From NCBI RefSeq assembly GCF_020921035.1, contig NC_063155.1, positions 30,001,294 through 30,065,293 of the forward strand: a stretch of 64,000 bases of DNA, read 5' to 3'. The DNA comes from Rhodamnia argentea. Taxonomy: Eukaryota; Streptophyta; Magnoliopsida; Myrtales; Myrtaceae. How positions within the stretch are numbered: position 1 is the first letter of the stretch; each line of letters starts with the position of its first letter. Below the pieces are notes generated by a model. That model saw only the letters and a list, made by a program, of their open reading frames with translations, made no database searches and was not told the origin of the DNA. Shown here one piece after another: positions 25,677 through 38,793 of the stretch. A program made the position numbers and the translations under genes.

Positions 25677-26080
25677 CCGTCCTATGGCAACTGGTAACTC
25701 GGGGCGAAGTAGGGTCCAAGCTTAAGATATTGTCGACAAAAGTGAAGGGAGCGAGACAAGGACCGGCCAAGAATGCGTGGCAGGGGAGATCGGTTTTAGA
25801 GTGAATCGATTTCCTGTTTGTGAAATCGGGAATTGGCCCACCTATTTTTGAAATCAAACCGATCATTTCGGGCTGGTTCCAAGGAACTAGCCGTCTTTTG
25901 GCAACTCGTAACTTGGGCATGAAGTGGGGTCGAAGCCAAGATATCGTCGACAAAAGTGAAAGGAACCAGCCAAGAATGTGTGGAGAGTACATCGGTTTCT
26001 TATTTGTGGAATTGAAAATTGGCCCACCTATTTTTGGAACCGGACCGATCATTTTGGGTCAATTTCAAGGTCAGTCCTGA
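25677..26080. repeat. Diverged tandem duplication, unit about 190-215 bp
   Basis: Unit 1 (25677-25890) and unit 2 (25891-26080) share, in the same order, 'ccgtc.t.tggcaact.gtaac', 'agatat.gtcgacaaaagtga', 'ggccaagaatg.gtgg' and 'attggcccacctatttttg', ending in 'ccgatcatt..gg.t..ttccaagg'. Divergence is substantial, so the duplication is old. The sequence style (CCGGTT, GGTTCC) resembles hAT subterminal DNA. Confidence 0.7.
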
Positions 26081-26404
26081 AACTGGTGGTTCCTTTTTCT
26101 TTTTCTTTTTTTTTTGCGTTGGTTTCTTTTATTCCCCAATAGTGTGAAATTTCATACATTAAAAGAAAAATAAATAATTGACGATCTACTAGTTTTTCAC
26201 TGAATTTTGTAGTCATTACTTTACTACACAGCATCATATCAATATGTACTAAATAATAAAAGCACGTGTCCAAAATTATGGAGAAATGCTCAGGGTTTAC
26301 TTCTACATATATGGAAGTCATAATTCTATTTCAGTGAAAATTGAAACATAATCTACTAACTTAGAATTAGCTTCAAAATAATAACAAAAAATAAAGAAAT
26401 AAGT

Positions 26405-26500
26405 AATATGCGCCGGTCTGTCGGCCTGGTTCCTTATGTGGAACCGAGAACCACATAGAACCGGCCGGTTCTCGAGTCGGGTCGGATCAATGCACACTCC
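26405..26500. mobile_element. Possible hAT-type terminal sequence
   Basis: A CCGGTT-rich stretch (gaaccggccggttctcgagt) is followed by 'gatcaatgcacactcctaat'. Read on the other strand this ends in AGGAGTGTGCAT, the style of plant hAT termini with subterminal CCGGTTC repeats. A matching opposite end was not found, so this may be a fragment. Confidence 0.35.
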
Positions 26501-28421
26501 TAATGCATGGCATCGTTTTGTGTCGTAAGTGCCAAATTAGGGACCTTTCGAACGAAGACAAGGAATGAAGAGATCGATACGCCGGCGATGGCAATCTCTC
26601 TCGCGGGCTAAACTAGAGATTATCTTTTGCGATGATGGTGAGGTCGATCATTGAAGGGAATAGCAATATTGCGGAAACAAACCGAGTCGTCGTCATCGTC
26701 ATGTTCGTCAACAGTCGCGTATTGGAGCAAAGACCCGAGGTCGAGCTGCGCAAGGCTCTGCGTCGAGCCCAAACGAGCCAGCATGTTGGGCTTTTTCCTT
26801 CATGGGCAAGTACCAACCCAATCTTAGACTGACCGTCCATAAAGGCCCACCTAGAAATCTCCAAACTCTCGGAGCCCAACCTAGTCATACGGACCCCGCA
26901 GCCTACTCCTAGTCCCTTCTCCTTGTAATGCGACCTCAAAGAGTTCGAACACCCACCTTCATCCATAGAGCTTTTCTTTTTTTTTCTACAGAAAACGTCG
27001 TTCAGCTTCGATAATAGAGTCGTGATGAGCAAATTACTCGTCCATCATTGCTTGCTACTCTACCCTTAGTCTTGGCCTTACTCTCCGTTGTTGTTAGTCG
27101 CTAGCTATTCGCTATTGTTCGTTTCGGTTCTGTTTTTGGGTTATAAAAGAAGCGAGCCCAGTCAATTGACACCGATGGGTACATAAATCTTTAATCCGGA
27201 CCATACAAAACCGGTAATATAATCGAAACCCAATAGGATGTCCCTTCTTCTTTTTTTTCCCCTATCCCCGTGGCAGGCTTTAGAGATTTCCGCAACCTCT
27301 TCTGCAATCAGGCTGAAGCAAAGATGAATATATTCTCTCTGCTTTTTGTCTTATGTGTTTACCAGTCGTATATGGAGCACCACCATCTGCGTCGAGCGAT
27401 GCACTGGCAAATGACCAATGGTGGAACATCGAAGACCTGGCCTGGACGATACGAGCGAACCTTCGGGATTTTCATTTTTTGGTCGGTACAAAATCTGCCT
27501 GCCTGTAAAACAAAATTCGTGCGACTCTGGTCTTCTTCTTCTTCCCGCAAGACTCTGTCAGACGAGTACCCACGCTACTGCGCTTGGCAATAAAACATCC
27601 TCCGAGCGCGACAAGAATGCATCCGGTCTTTAGCTGCTCGCTTCAGCGCTTCATAATTGCAATCTTTTTTCCTCAAGAGGGTTTAGCTCCTTTTCCTACG
27701 CCCACCGTCTTAGTCATTTTCCCCTAAAAGCGATTCCAATTAATGACCTTGTTGCCCTCCCATTCACGGCATGGACTCCTCCACCGCAAAAGGAAAAAAC
27801 GAAGCCCCCTCACACGATCCACGTCTCGCGCTCCTTTCCCTCTTCCCAGCGCAGAGAGGAGCCTTCTACGAAACCCCCAGGAACTTTAAAGCGCCGTTGA
27901 AAATGGGGGAGAAAAAGGGTTAAGTTGAAGGTCAAGTTCGCACACTGTAACGCGCTAAAGCCATCGAGCTCGAAGGGTCTCCATCAAATCTTTATTCTTT
28001 ACCACCGTCGTGTTTCCACGTAGAAAGTTAAAGACGAAGCTCGCAGTCAGTCGAGAATCGCGTAAAAAAGAAGAACAACATCAATCAATGCGGGGCGATG
28101 GACGAGAGGGAAAACCACATAGAAATTCCATTCCAATAAGAAAAAGCCACCTCAAGAGTCAAGAGTCAAGACTACCCAAAAAACAAAAACAAAATTTGGG
28201 GTTAAAAGTAGTAAACCCCCCTCAAAGAAGTCATCGAGAAAGACCCCACACACACACACACACAAAAAAAGAATGTGGGGCCATCCGATTTGATTAGAAT
28301 TTTTCATTTTACCTAAAAACGAATATTCTGTAATAAAATTCCTCCGCAGTTACTCAGAAACAGCGACGAAAGCTTGCAGCTCGCGCCCCCCGCACCCTCC
28401 CCTGACGTCTCGCCCATCTTC

Positions 28422-28958
28422 TCAGTCCTCGAACCCCGTCTTCTCCCAAATTGCGTTTCGGACCCTGCTCAGATCCCTCCCCTTCAGAGTCCTCCCGATC
28501 CCTTCGTGCACCGACGGCGCGATCCTCGTCCTCGCCATCTGCCTCGCCAGGAACTCGTGCGGCGGCACCCGCGCGCCGTCCTCCCCTCCCCCGCACGCGT
28601 CCTCGTCGTCGGAGTAGCAGCTGTCGTCGAAGCTGTCCCGCCGGCGGTTCTCTCGGTACTCGGCCCTCAGGATCTTCGACCAGTCCGGTATGTTGACCGG
28701 CAGCGACGACGAAGTCGAGCCGCTTCGGTCGGCGGGGTCGGAGCGCTTGGAGGCGGGGGAGGCGGATGACTTCTTGGAGGAGGAGCGGGAGGAGGAGCAG
28801 GAGGAGCTCTGGACGGGCCTGCGGAGCTCCGGCGAGTCGTAGATGACGTCCGACTCGTCCAGCTCGAACGCGGCCGAGCCGTGGGCGGCGGGGGCCGGTT
28901 CGTGGGAGAAGAAGCGGTAGTTCGCTCGATTGGCAAAGTAGCTCTTGCTCGTGGCCAT
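28422..28958 (-). CDS. Senescence regulator S40 family protein (DUF584)
   Basis: An intronless 178-aa protein. The start at 28958 gives MATSKSYF, the usual family N-terminus; an upstream in-frame ATG (29000) lies in the leader. Conserved blocks are NYRFFS (13-18), [14 protein letters not shown] (31-44), [13 protein letters not shown] (85-97), [20 protein letters not shown] (131-150) and [20 protein letters not shown] (151-170), followed by WEKTGF. Between 50 and 85 is a Ser/Lys-rich linker, and 109-125 is acidic. S40 proteins are small, plant-specific and at least partly nuclear; barley HvS40 and Arabidopsis S40-3 act in leaf senescence and respond to abscisic acid, salicylic acid and darkness. 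The molecular function is unknown. The coding region is strikingly GC-rich compared with its surroundings. Confidence 0.93.
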   Translation of the reverse strand: MATSKSYFANRANYRFFSHEPAPAAHGSAAFELDESDVIYDSPELRRPVQSSSCSSSRSSSKKSSASPASKRSDPADRSGSTSSSLPVNIPDWSKILRAEYRENRRRDSFDDSCYSDDEDACGGGEDGARVPPHEFLARQMARTRIAPSVHEGIGRTLKGRDLSRVRNAIWEKTGFED

Positions 28959-29150
28959 CAAAGAGTCTCGAGAGGTAGTTGCCGATCTCTCTCTCTGCAA
29001 ATTTTCGCTCTTCTTTCTCTCTCTCTCTGTGTTTTGGATTTTCTTGATATGATTTGATTTGATCTTGGCGAAAGCGAGAAGAAAGAGAGAAACGAGCTCG
29101 TGGTTTTGGGTTTGGACAAAGGGAGGTGGGTGTGCCCTTTAATAAAGGGT
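28959..29150 (-). promoter_or_regulatory. Leader and TATA-like box of the S40 gene
   Basis: On the minus strand the leader has a CT/GA microsatellite at 28987-29030. A self-complementary ctttaataaag at 29137-29147 is a plausible TATA-like element about 180 bp upstream of the ATG. No other motif is clear. Confidence 0.4.
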
Positions 29151-29404
29151 TAGAGAGTGTGTACTGTGTGGATAAGGGTGGTTCCTCCTTCTCTCTGTTC
29201 TCCGTGCGGGGGAAATTACCGAATACGCCCCCGGGGTCATGCGGTGGCGCCACGTCGGCCCTCCAGAAATCCGCATTCTCATTGGGCCGGGACCCATCCG
29301 GGAACCCGGAATAACAAAAGGGTGAGGTGACCCGCAGTGTGCTGGAGGGGGACCCGTTTGTTTTTTTTTTGGGTAAGGAAGGGGGACCCGTTTGTTCCAC
29401 TTAA

Positions 29405-29578
29405 CATAATATATAATATAAATGAATATGAATATTTAGGCGAGAAGCCCGTTGAAATACATAGGATTGACATGGACACCCCCATAATTGATCACGTAAT
29501 ATAATATATAATATGAATAGTATGCAAGAAGCCCATTAAAATAAACACGATTGAGATAGAATCCTGCATAATTGATTG
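29405..29578. repeat. Diverged tandem duplication, unit about 90 bp
   Basis: Both halves carry 'ataatatataatat', then 'g.gagaagccc.tt.aaata', 'acacgattga' or its variant, and end in 'cataattgat' (29482-29491 and 29569-29578). Confidence 0.55.
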
Positions 29579-32455
29579 CTGTCGATCGATAAAAGAAATA
29601 AATAAACTTTGCAACATGACGCTTCGCATACTTGTACACGAATTCCCCAATAACTAATTAATAATTAAATCAGTGGTGACAATTGCAATTCGGATGAAAA
29701 AGAAAATTACAGCATCGTGTGAAATTCATTGTTAATGAAGATTAAATTAAAGCGTTCTCACAGTTAATAAAGGGTCACGAGACATGGCATCTCGTATTCG
29801 GAATAACCTTGAAATTAAGTATATTACTCGATTGTCATGAAACGGGACAAAAGCTAGCTGAATCCTCGTAACTGGACAGATGATTCGCCAATAAACTAAA
29901 ACCCGCTAAAATGAAAAAGATACTTTGAGCCGAAGCGAACGAATCGTCGTTCTTTCTTATTGAAAGGGAAGGGTGTGGACAAGATAATCGTCAAGTAGGC
30001 TCAGCGGACTCGTTTAATAGCGTTGAGTCAGTTTTCAGAGCTGGTTAGATGTTATTTAATCATTTAAACCTCGATTAAATAAATTGTTGAAGAGTAGCTC
30101 ATCAGAAGGAGGAAGTTTCCATGGGAGCTTGATTGGTGCACCGCGTTCATCTACCAAATCACTCGGCCCGAGCTTGATGATGCCCTTATGAATCTATTTA
30201 TACAGGTTTTTTTTTTTTTTTGGACGAATCCTTAATTAGTTAATTACGTTCATCGCTATGTCTTGTCTCCTTTCTCTAATTATGAGGTTGGTTTGGTGAT
30301 TAAGACGGTCGGCGTCTTTTTCTAGCTCGATATCGCAAATGTCTCGAGATCAAGGAGCTATACACGAAGAAGAAGAAGAACTAAACAGGTGGAGATTTCA
30401 ACAAATCAATCGAAAACTGGGGGATTCCAAAAGTTCAACTTAATCAAATTTAGCATCAATAAAAACACTATCTTTTTCTCTAAATCGGATTATGTAATCC
30501 AAACAGAAGACAGAGATGTTCCTCTTTCAAATTATTATGAAACGGTTCCAACTTCTAAATAATGCTTCAATCAAAAAACATACACGAGAAGTAATGACAT
30601 TCGTATAGAACTTGTCTAGGTAGGTGTTAAACCATTTACTAACAAGGGACTGAACACTTGAATCCTCTTAGTTTTGAGAGATGCACGCCTATTGAATTAT
30701 GGGGAATCTATCCTTGGAACTGTGAAACAAGTCTTTATAATGGACCGATCCATTTTGATTATTATCCCAAATTTTTAGTAAAAACATAAGATAATTGCAC
30801 CACAAGTCCTAAAAATTATCTTAAAAGTGCAAATGAGTACTAAAATTTTCAAAAGTACAATAAAGTCATGAAATTTATCGAATTAGTACAATCAAGTCCT
30901 TCTGTTAACATCAATATAGTGAGTGGTCAATTTAGAGCAAAGAAAACTAGTCGACAAACTAGCGAAGCTAACCAGCAAGTCAAATTATCTAATTACACGT
31001 TGGAAATGAATTAGACAGAATAGAATCCTTTGTCAACAATTATTTTAGCCAAATAATCCCAAAAAGTGAAATCTTAAATCGCAAATTTTCAAAGCATATG
31101 AATTTCCTAAAGAGTATAGTTTAGAATTTATTAAGGCTATAGATAGTCCAAAAGATCAGAACTAAGAGAACAGTCTAAACTAGATATGCATGAGTTTGGT
31201 TACATGTGCAACGGGCTTGAAAAATTCTTTCACCTATGCGCATAGGAATGCCTTAGACCTTGGTCATCAAATCGATCTTTTGCATGAGATTGAGGGTTCA
31301 TATATTATGGCACATGTCAAAGCAACCAAGACAGAAAGGGCTTCTAATATTCACAGCAACAATGGTGTTTCAGAGATACAAAAGAATTCTATTAGACCGT
31401 GCTACTATTTGGACTGAAACAAAAAATATGCTTTTAATTATTCTTGGAATATTTGTTAATATAGTGACGTCCTTTGAAATATAATTAGTGGTCTTTACAA
31501 GTAGACCGAATCACGAGTCCGGCGACTCATAAACTTTCCCAAGTACACTTCCGAATAGGCTTGAGCCCCTACCTGATTGGGCATGTGGTAGCTTGGCTCT
31601 AGAATTTTGTGCTTATTTTTTTCATGAGTGTGGCTTGTGCAACAGGTTAGGCTCAATCAATACAGGTTTGCACCGATAAGTAACTTGACATTTTACTTTA
31701 AAAGGTACGCTTTGAAATGAGAGTATTGTTAAGTAGTGCTTGTTGGTAGAGGTGAGCACAAGTTCCCAAAATTTAAAATCGATATGATTCTCGGTTTCTC
31801 AAGCGGAACTAAATTGAACCAAATCAACGAACCCCACTATCCTAACATAAAATTTAGGATCTAGAGTCACCCTCATCTCCCTCGGGGTGATATGTAATAC
31901 TAGACATTATACGAAGCATGAAATAACGAGAGTGAGAGTGCGGATTTCAATTAGTTCGCAGCCTAGAAATTTCGAGCCTTGGAGATTGAGAGTGCGGGGT
32001 TTTATTCATCTACAGTAAGTAACAAGCTCGGTTCTAGTGGCAGGTGCAAACCGGAGATAAGGGGAGTCGGATAATTTGATAATTGGAATTTCCTAATCAT
32101 TTGTATTGCATTATAGAGCCAATTCGGATCTCGATTCAATCCTTCCAATCTAATTCTCGATTTCATTGTGAAAATCAATTCATTCAAAAACCGATCATTC
32201 CTAATTGTCGACATTGTTAAGCACGCACATGATTAAAATAGTGATCTCATTACTGTCTATTCTAGCAAAACTACCCAACAGAGCCAGCATTGTTAAACAT
32301 GCACAAATGAACAAGAAATTCGATTTTGAAGATTAACCGTACATAGCACGATTCGCTGGAAGAGTCGGTTTCTTAAAAGGAGCACCAAAAAGAACAAAGG
32401 GGTAAAAGAGGGAGTATGGCCCCCGTACCCTTTTCTCTAGCCCGTCTGTTTGTGC

Positions 32456-32937
32456 CACGTGTCCTGTGAACTCCAAAAGAGGCGACGAAGGGGAGAAGGG
32501 AGTTTTTTTCACCAGAAGCCCCGATCAGAAAACAGGACAAAAGGTGGCCCCGTGTCCTAAACGTTCGACGAGCGCGACACGTGCGTGGCCTGGCGTACGG
32601 GCACCACGTGGCGTCTCGCTATCTGGCCCCCTGATGGCACGTGAGGTGGGCCCCGTCGTGCTCGTATCCCATGCGCTCGCGTCCTCCCGCCACGTGGACC
32701 AGCCCAGGCCCCCCGGGCCCCCTCCACCGTCTCGTTGTCGTATTGACGATGCCATTTTCCCGCGATGAAAACGCTTTGAAAATTTCAAAGAGCTAACCAC
32801 GCACGAGAAAAACGACGGCGCTTTTTTCTTTTGACCGGACGTGATAACCAACGCAGAGGTCCGATTACCGTCGGCGCTTTGAGATCCTGCAAATCTCGTG
32901 AACTTAATTAAACTTTAATATTTGGTCAATGCACGTG
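32456..32937. promoter_or_regulatory. Cluster of six CACGTG (G-box) motifs
   Basis: CACGTG occurs at 32456-32461, 32578-32583, 32605-32610, 32638-32643, 32691-32696 and 32932-32937. Five lie within 241 bp of GC-rich sequence. G-boxes bind bZIP (ABF/GBF) and bHLH (PIF/MYC) factors. No gene is recognised directly next to the cluster; the nearest is S40, whose 5' end lies about 3.5 kb away. Confidence 0.6.
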
Positions 32938-33309
32938 GTTCTCGATCAAAGCAATTTGCAAACCAGTTAGGTGAAATTTCGAACGATTAGTTCGTGAGGA
33001 GGAAATCTTTTGACATCTCAACACATGGTAACAGCAATTTACTGTATTGTTTGTTAAGGGAGTAGAGAAGACTAACGTAGCTACACCTCTGGGCATTAAT
33101 GAGGATGTTAAACCCATTGTGAATTACTCAGCTGCTCGGTTTACATTAGTTACTAAATGCTCGAGGCTGATAAGCTTGTCATCGCAATTCCACCGGATCT
33201 CCGGAAGTCATATCATCTCTCCTTATTATACAAAGAATGTTCAAGATTCAAGATGGCTGCAGGCTCGCTCACGACACGAACACAATAGACTCATTGCTAA
33301 CGTAGATTA

Positions 33310-33930
33310 AAACCATGGGTGTCCAAAAGAATCGGGAGCCGGTGAATACCCATCCAATTTTCAATTTCAAATGAGGAAACATCTATCCTGGACCGGACCC
33401 CTGCACATATATATTTTAATTTATATGTCTTCAAAATTCTAATTCCTAATTCTCTCGCCTCATCTCACTCTCGGCCACTTCCTTGCTTACTCATTTACAT
33501 TCCATTATTCTTTGCCTTTCTTCTCCTTCCTTGTGAAATCGTCTTCATCAATAAGCTAAATCCGTTCGAATTTGGAAGCGCCGCTTGCAATTATGCTATT
33601 AATTTGAGCACTCTGATGTATAAAGATGCAAGATGTTTATGAGATGACACGGGCGGTTTACATGAGAATAATGATGTCCGAAACTGGAACATGCACTTTG
33701 TCCTAACTCCTACAAAGGATTTGAAGATAATATTATATACGTAATCTCGGTATACATAGGTTATAGATATTTAATTTTGGAATTCGTTTTTCATTTTTAT
33801 TGTGAACTTTGTGACAAAATCTTGCGATGATTGTTTGTTATGTAGACCGGTTCCATAAACCCACCCAAAAATCGGACCGAACCGGTGGTCCGGTTCTCGG
33901 GCGGGGTCCGGGAACTAGTGTGCTATTCCC
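33310..33930. mobile_element. Possible decayed hAT-type element
   Basis: The right part has 'gaccgaaccggtggtccggt' and 'ggggtccgggaactagtgtg', typical of CCGGTTC subterminal repeats. The left part starts 'gggtgtccaaaagaatcggg'. The ends are only partly inverted copies of each other and no target duplication is visible, so the limits are approximate. Confidence 0.35.
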
Positions 33931-35109
33931 GTTTTCGGGGTGGGCGACTCGTCCTTGAACCGATCGCCCCTGATTAAAACATCGCCTGGCAACGGCTTCT
34001 CGAATACGAGACGAGATGTCCTCTCGACAATCACGGCGGCGCTATCCGCTTTTAAGAGACCCGTTTGTGAAATTAATGAAAAAAAAAAAGTAAATAAAAG
34101 TTGCGGAATAATTAGATGCGTGATGACTAATATAACTGGCGATAATGTACAAAATTCGGGAATACGGGAAAGTTTCGGGCGCGTTACGCAAAGTCTCGGA
34201 TTCATCGGGGGTGGGCTGTCGAACGTTGAAACGAGGCGGGAATAGGACGTGGCTTCATGCTTCGCACGTGAAAGCTATATATATATATATATATTCTCTC
34301 CAATCATGTTTTCCTTGAGGCCCTCGTGCACTTTTCGAGTAAAGCGGGTCCATTCAATTGTCAAAAAATTAGGCGCAACATTTAAAAAAAAAAAGAGAGT
34401 AGCCGTTTAAGATTCCAAGATAATGCCAATGCTAATGGACTAAGAATGGTTTATTCCTTGCATCAATGCCGACATTTCCAGCTATTTATACCTCCTCTTT
34501 CCTTCCCTTTCATTAAAAAAACCTGTATATTATATTAGGAAAATGCTCTCCTGACGGTATTCTCGGCGACGATACAATCTTAACTGTAGATTCACACACT
34601 ATCATCGTGTTTTTTGCATAAAGTCCTCATTGATTAAGAGATCGTACGGTCAAAAATAATTGAGAGTCTTGTCGATTTGTCAGGCTAGTAACTCCCAATT
34701 ACATTATTAATCCCTTCTTTTTCTTTTTCTCTTAATTTTCATAGAAATACATACCCTTTTGCTAGAAATTCATAAAATAGTTTAGGTTGGATTGATATTT
34801 TTTTTTAACACTATCCATGCAAAGTTATATCGAGATCGTCAATGTCTCGAACTCTAAACCAAAAGGGCAATCCATGGTGACCTCATCGGCGCACAAGTCC
34901 CTTTGGATCTCTACACCAAGTTGTGCTAATTAACATTATCATCTCCTGATGATGCTCACAAGGTAGACTTCATTAAGCATTAAAATCAGCACTCGATACA
35001 GCGATGAACACTTTATGCTAAGGATATTACCGACGGTGCTCTTGGAGCATAAATTCACCCATCGAATACAGAAAAAATTGGCACTTGGTATATAATTACT
35101 TGTTTGCTT

Positions 35110-35545
35110 ACCAATTAAGGGTAAATCTGTCAAAATGGGTCATAAATTCACCGATGCATTGTAATATGGATTTGTTATATTCAATAAATAAATCATTGAT
35201 AAGTTTAATCATAATACGAGTGTTACATGAGGTATAAATGGGTTGCAAATGGGTCATTTATGGATTTAGAACTTACTTACACCCAATCAAATTCTATGAC
35301 TTTTTCTTCATTTTCTCTCGCACTCGCTCGAATTCGCGCTCGTTCACTCCAAACTCTCACATTTGTTTGGGTTATTAGTTTTTCTAAATTGAATTGGATA
35401 TGAAAATGATTTAGGAATATGGATCAGTTTGTGTAACCAGATTTGCATTGCATGAAAATTGGTTAAAACGGGGTATATCGATCTATTTGGGTCGGACTAT
35501 TTTTGAATCGATCCGACCCACCCATTTGACAAGTCTAGTCGAGAA
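35110..35545. mobile_element. Small TIR element with 'gtcaaaatgggtc' ends
   Basis: The left arm 'tctgtcaaaatgggtcataa' is inverted at the right as 'gacccacccatttgacaagt'. The internal 'ataaatgggttgcaaatggg' repeats are typical of hAT-derived MITEs in plants. No target duplication was seen. Confidence 0.45.
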
Positions 35546-36089
35546 TACTCATAGCTAGCGTTTCAAAAGCACTCATTAATAAATCAGACCTTTACTACCG
35601 AATGGATTAATCTCTTCCTGTCCTAAACTCTCGAAGGCAGAGCACTTGGTTTCTGAACAAACAAAGAAGGCAAAGAACGAAGATAGATCATCGATGGAGC
35701 AATGACTAATTAAAAGGAAGCATCCGATGCGACTTGGAGATTAACTTTAGCCTGCAAAAGAGAAGGTGCCATCTTGCATAGAAAAAAGGTCCCTCCTCCA
35801 TTCAAAATGATCACTCTTTTTCGTGTTTCGTTCTAGGGCTACAAAGAGACAGGAACCGGCTTCGTCGTGGAAATCGAGATCAAGGTTCTAAGATTTGTTT
35901 AACGTTTAATAAGGTTAGTAAGATCAAAAGGAGAATATGATAAAGTCAGCTTGTGACAAAAGATAAGAGGTATAGTGCATAAGCTAAGTAATCTCATCTT
36001 TAGTCACTCCGCCCACTTTGGCTCGTTAAAAACATGGTAGCTTGTTTCTTTTTCATCAGCCACTTTGCTCCAACAGGAAGGTTAGAAAA

Positions 36090-36955
36090 AGAAGAATACC
36101 ACAAGTTTTAAAATTTATTGCGAGATTACGATTGAGTCTTAAAGTTTTTAAAATGTGTAGCCGAATCCTAAGACTTGTCAAATTGATGCAATAAACAAGT
36201 CATTCCGTTAACTCTGTCAAACTTGACTACTAAAAATTGCTAATATGTTTTTTTGTGCTCTCTCTTTTACGTGGCGTTAAGGTTAACTAAAACACTACAA
36301 CGATGTTGTTTTCATTAAAATCTCAATTTCTAACATAAATTTAGTTAATTTAGATTAAAAAAATCTACAAATTTTAAATAATAAAAATACACGCAAGAGG
36401 GCCGGGCCTTTCGTGTGTGGGCCACCGGGTCCTTAGGAGGGTCGACGACCCTTACTAGATTTGGGAGATATGCCCGAGGGCTGCGACCCACCCTCTGATT
36501 TAGGCGAGGATCGCCGCCTTTGTCGATGCCTCGGAGATCCCTGTCGGACATGGCTGATGCCCCACTAGGTGAAGGACTTGGCCCTCCTTTAGCTAGTTTT
36601 TTTTTTTCTAAACTTTTAGCCTATTTATTTGGTCGTATTTTATAGTATGTATTTTTGTTTGAAAAAGTTTTAAACTTTTTAAGCCTAGTTTAATTATCGC
36701 AAAAAAAAACCTAATTTAATTAGGATTTGATATGAAAGTTTGAATTTGGACCAAAATGACGTCATTTTAGTGCTTTAATTAACCTCAATGCCATGCGGGA
36801 TAGAGGAAATAACAAAAAAACTCACTTCATCATTTTTCGTAAGCTAAATTGGATGGAATTAATGAAAATGACTTGATTATACCGACTTGACAAGTTTTAG
36901 AATTCGATCGCATTTTTTAAAAGTTTCGGGACTCAATTGCACAAAAAAATGAAAA
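36090..36955. mobile_element. Fold-back TIR element with GC-rich core
   Basis: The left arm (36105-36230: 'gattgagtcttaaagttttt', 'cctaagacttgtcaaattga', 'aacaagtcatt') is inverted at the right (36865-36950: 'aatgacttgattataccgac', 'ttgacaagttttagaattcg'). The core at 36395-36600 is GC-rich and different from the arms. A related half-copy lies near 30780-30905. Confidence 0.55.
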
Positions 36956-38793
36956 AGAAAAAGCAAAGACACTTGAAAGAGCAAATTGAAAGCCGAGTGT
37001 GAGCGAAAGTAAGAGTAGCATTGGAAGCTACTCGCCCACAATGTATACTTAACCGATTTTACACCTTCCAATCTTAATGTACAGATATATTACTCTATGT
37101 AGCGTGTACATCATACTAAACGCGAGCCAGTCCTTTTCGACTCCTCTCCATCGAAAGTTTTCTTGTGTCCACACGAACTACATGGCATGATCGGCAAAGT
37201 TTCAAAAGGAGCCAAGGCAATGCACAGAGAATAACCGAAAAAAAGGGGGCTCTCAATTCCAGAACATCAATCCCACCGACGCCAGAATCCATGGTTGAAT
37301 TTCTTGCCCCTTGAGCATCTTTGAACAATTGAATGTGAACCATAGAAAATGCGGAGGGGAGAGGGGGCGGTTACATAACAGAACAGAACAGAATAGAACA
37401 GAACAGCTTCTCTTGCATTTTGCATCTCTTTTGGCACCTCTCAAGTCTCGCGTGACAATGGACAGTGCTTTCCTGGAGGAATCGTGGCCATTTGCTCAGG
37501 GGGAAAACGCCAGTGTGGGGGCGGGGCCGAAAGGGGCAGGCATTATGCCACAACCGTTCAGCCGATGCGACTTAAGACAGTGACCAGAAAAGGGTGGATT
37601 GGAACAAATGGACAGGAAAGAAGGCGAAGTGGCTGTAACTTGCAAACTTGAGGCTCTCCAGACAGTGGCATTAATTGTGGCATCGTCCATGACCCAAAAA
37701 GTAACTTGGGGGCTTCTGATTTGACCCCTGAGTGCTTGCTTGCCACTATGTTTTTTTTTTTTTTTTTTTTTGCCCCTTTTGCACTTTGCTTCCGACCCCT
37801 TTCGCGATCCAGATCAATCAATCCCGAGCCATCGCGAATAGCTCGAAATTATCTTTGGAATTTAGGCTCAATTCGGGGCCGCCTACTGTAACGAGCCGGT
37901 CCGACGAGAACGGAGAGTGGTCGCCTAGACTAGAGGGTTTGGACAAGAAGCGGTTCCCGACAAGTTTCTAGAATGGCGATGGGAGCAAGAATGAACTGAA
38001 CCCCACGTCGCCTAGGAGAGGTGAGGTAAAGTGCTATTTATGTGTGGCACTTGTCCTTAACTTGCGAAGAGGCATTTTTTCAATGTGGGCTCCGGACCAA
38101 AGTGAGCAATATCATTAACAAGTGGGATCTGGGTATAAAACCTACCATGTCAATGTCCATTTTAGCAACTCATGATCCATCGTTTGTTGGATCTTGAGTA
38201 AAGTCGTTATATCTCGCTCTCTCCAAATTAGGGTATTGCTCAGTTCTTTTATCTCTCCCCTTATTCTAAGTATAAACGTGGGCTTCCCTAAAAAAATTTG
38301 AAAGAACAGTCGAACAATTTAAATGAGAACATCCACACGTGTGCGAAAAAGAATGGCTGATCACCTAAACTGGGGCTCCATTGATTTGGCCCATTGGGCC
38401 CGGTTCAAATTACAGGTGGGCAAGTATGGGCTTTTAACTCCATTCGCCCATGTAGGCCCAAAGTACAAAGTGGTTAAATCTCGACATTCAGATAAAATGG
38501 TTGGGCCAAAGTTGGGCTGCAAATAAAGCAATTTACAATAGTCCATGTTGAATCGTTGATGTTAAATGGTGCCTTGCTCTGGTTATTGGAAATTGTTTAA
38601 GATGCTTCGAGGGGTTGCCCTTGGTTTCCGACATGTATATGTTTGTGGCATTGAATGTGTCCATCGTAGGTGCTCTTTCGCAATCTAATGAACGACTGTT
38701 AATTGGAGTTTTGTAGGTGAAGCGCATCAATTAATGTGTTGGGCATAATCACTATCAGAAAATACAACCAGAGCAAAGAGCAAAAACAGAATT

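Larger units (their letters stand above)
25173..28421. other. Intergenic region: MON1 promoter side, then repeats
   Basis: The first 400 bp upstream of MON1 include a CACGTG at 25574-25579. From 25677 a diverged tandem duplication follows, then AT-rich sequence, then a GC-rich CCGGTTC-type terminal sequence at about 26410-26500. Reading frames at 27032-26613 and 27270-27593 show no recognisable family. 28250-28264 is an (AC)n microsatellite. The last 120 bp before 28422 are probably the 3' UTR of the S40 gene. Confidence 0.45.

Noticed and set aside
28354..29400. 348-codon minus-strand frame overlapping the S40 gene
   Set aside because: It is out of frame with the S40 family blocks and is Arg-rich because of GC-rich coding DNA.
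32525..32851. Minus-strand frame with MASSIRQRDGGGG next to the G-box cluster
   Set aside because: GC-rich, low complexity, no family resemblance and no clear splice partners; not enough for a gene call.
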